Shown: piece after piece, positions 51,763 to 52,145 of the stretch
Numbering within the stretch: the first letter of the stretch is position 1
How the letters are laid out: each line of letters begins with the position of its first letter
NCBI GenBank assembly: GCA_947474705.1
Contig: CANJJS010000028.1
Coordinates: forward strand, 1-52,145
Reading direction: 5' to 3'
Source: Acetobacteraceae bacterium
GTDB taxonomy: Bacteria > Pseudomonadota > Alphaproteobacteria > Acetobacterales > Acetobacteraceae
Length of the DNA: 52,145 nt
The notes under the pieces: generated by a model
What the model was told of the DNA's origin: nothing
What the model saw: only the letters and a program-made list of their open reading frames with translations
Databases searched by the model: none
Made by a program: the position numbers and the translations under genes

Positions 51763-52145
51763 ATGCAAGCTCAGAGCCAAACGTTTTCGAAACGGAATTT
51801 GCTGCTGCTGGCGTCGTGCCAGGCGGTGGGTCAGGCGTCCAACACGATGATGTTCACCGCGACGGCGCTGTCGGTGGTGACCTTCATGTCGGACCGGGAA
51901 CTGGCGACGCTGCCCATCACGCTCCGCCATCTCGGCATCATGTTGTCGGTGTTTCCGGCCTCGATGCTGATGCAGCGGCTGGGGCGGCGGATCGGGTTCC
52001 AGGCGGGCTCGGTCATGGGGATGATCGGCGCGGGGCTTTGCGCCTTCGGATTGTACCGCTCCGATTTCATCACGATGTGCCTTGGCGGTCTGGTGCTGGG
52101 CTATGCCACCGCCAATCTGCAAATGTACCGGTTCGCCGCCATCGA
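51763..52145 (+). CDS. MFS transporter, N-terminal part, cut by the window edge
   Basis: The first 127 residues are visible: MQAQSQTFSKRNLLLLASCQ, then helices AVGQASNTMMFTATALSVVT, LRHLGIMLSVFPASMLMQRL and GRRIGFQAGSVMGMIGAGLC, ending in FITMCLGGLVLGYATANLQM. The MQRLGRRIGF segment is the cytoplasmic loop motif typical of MFS drug/metabolite exporters. It begins 54 bp after the carboxylase and may be co-transcribed. The start has only a weak purine stretch. The substrate is unknown and the C-terminal half lies outside the window. Confidence 0.85.
   Translation, partial: MQAQSQTFSKRNLLLLASCQAVGQASNTMMFTATALSVVTFMSDRELATLPITLRHLGIMLSVFPASMLMQRLGRRIGFQAGSVMGMIGAGLCAFGLYRSDFITMCLGGLVLGYATANLQMYRFAAI

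Overview
The window is very GC-rich, densely packed and typical of an alphaproteobacterium. The Rhodospirillales/Acetobacterales branch is my inference, from the gene repertoire: LLM flavin monooxygenases, EthD, GYD, Uma2, a RES/Xre toxin-antitoxin pair, a single-chain acyl-CoA carboxylase, and hairpin-rich intergenic repeats. Many neighbouring genes share a 4-base ATGA or GTGA stop/start overlap, so translational coupling is common.

Region 1 (1-11.2 kb, minus strand) is one enormous glycine-rich repeat protein. It starts at 11189 and runs off the left edge. About 17 higher-order repeats, built from ~40-residue GGAGG modules, lead into a less repetitive region and a Calx-beta-like domain near the window edge. 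The frame is open for about 3,729 codons except for a single TAG at 7128-7130. A sulfotransferase gene lies just upstream on the same strand.

Region 2 (12.5-20.3 kb) holds a transposase remnant, a class III aminotransferase and a candidate structured small RNA ending in a textbook intrinsic terminator. A plus-strand cluster follows: VOC protein, cysteine-free DUF35 protein, thiolase-like protein lacking the usual nucleophilic Cys, RidA-like protein, FemAB-like acetyltransferase and a beta-hydroxyacid dehydrogenase. It ends at a decayed IS4-type transposase.

Region 3 (20.3-26.4 kb) is a minus-strand catabolic group (zinc alcohol dehydrogenase, PLP aminotransferase, TauD-type dioxygenase, LLM monooxygenase), a Uma2 gene, and an SDR/GYD pair. 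A mosaic of hairpins with a perfect 25-bp inverted repeat follows.

Region 4 (26.7-36.8 kb) contains an SPFH/NfeD membrane pair, a five-gene plus-strand operon (NTF2-like, EthD, beta-hydroxyacid dehydrogenase, two tandem LLM enzymes), and a Xre/MbcA-ParS antitoxin with RES toxin preceded by two palindromic operator-like sites. Then come another LLM enzyme, two small envelope proteins, a YbjN protein and an MFS transporter.

Region 5 (36.9-52.1 kb) carries a putative papain-like protein with a duplicated C-terminal domain and malonyl-CoA decarboxylase. A complete peptide-type ABC importer operon on the minus strand has two tandem paralogous binding proteins. A single-chain biotin-dependent acyl-CoA carboxylase (BC-BCCP-CT) diverges from it, and a partial MFS gene reaches the right edge. 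No tRNA, rRNA or CRISPR array was seen.
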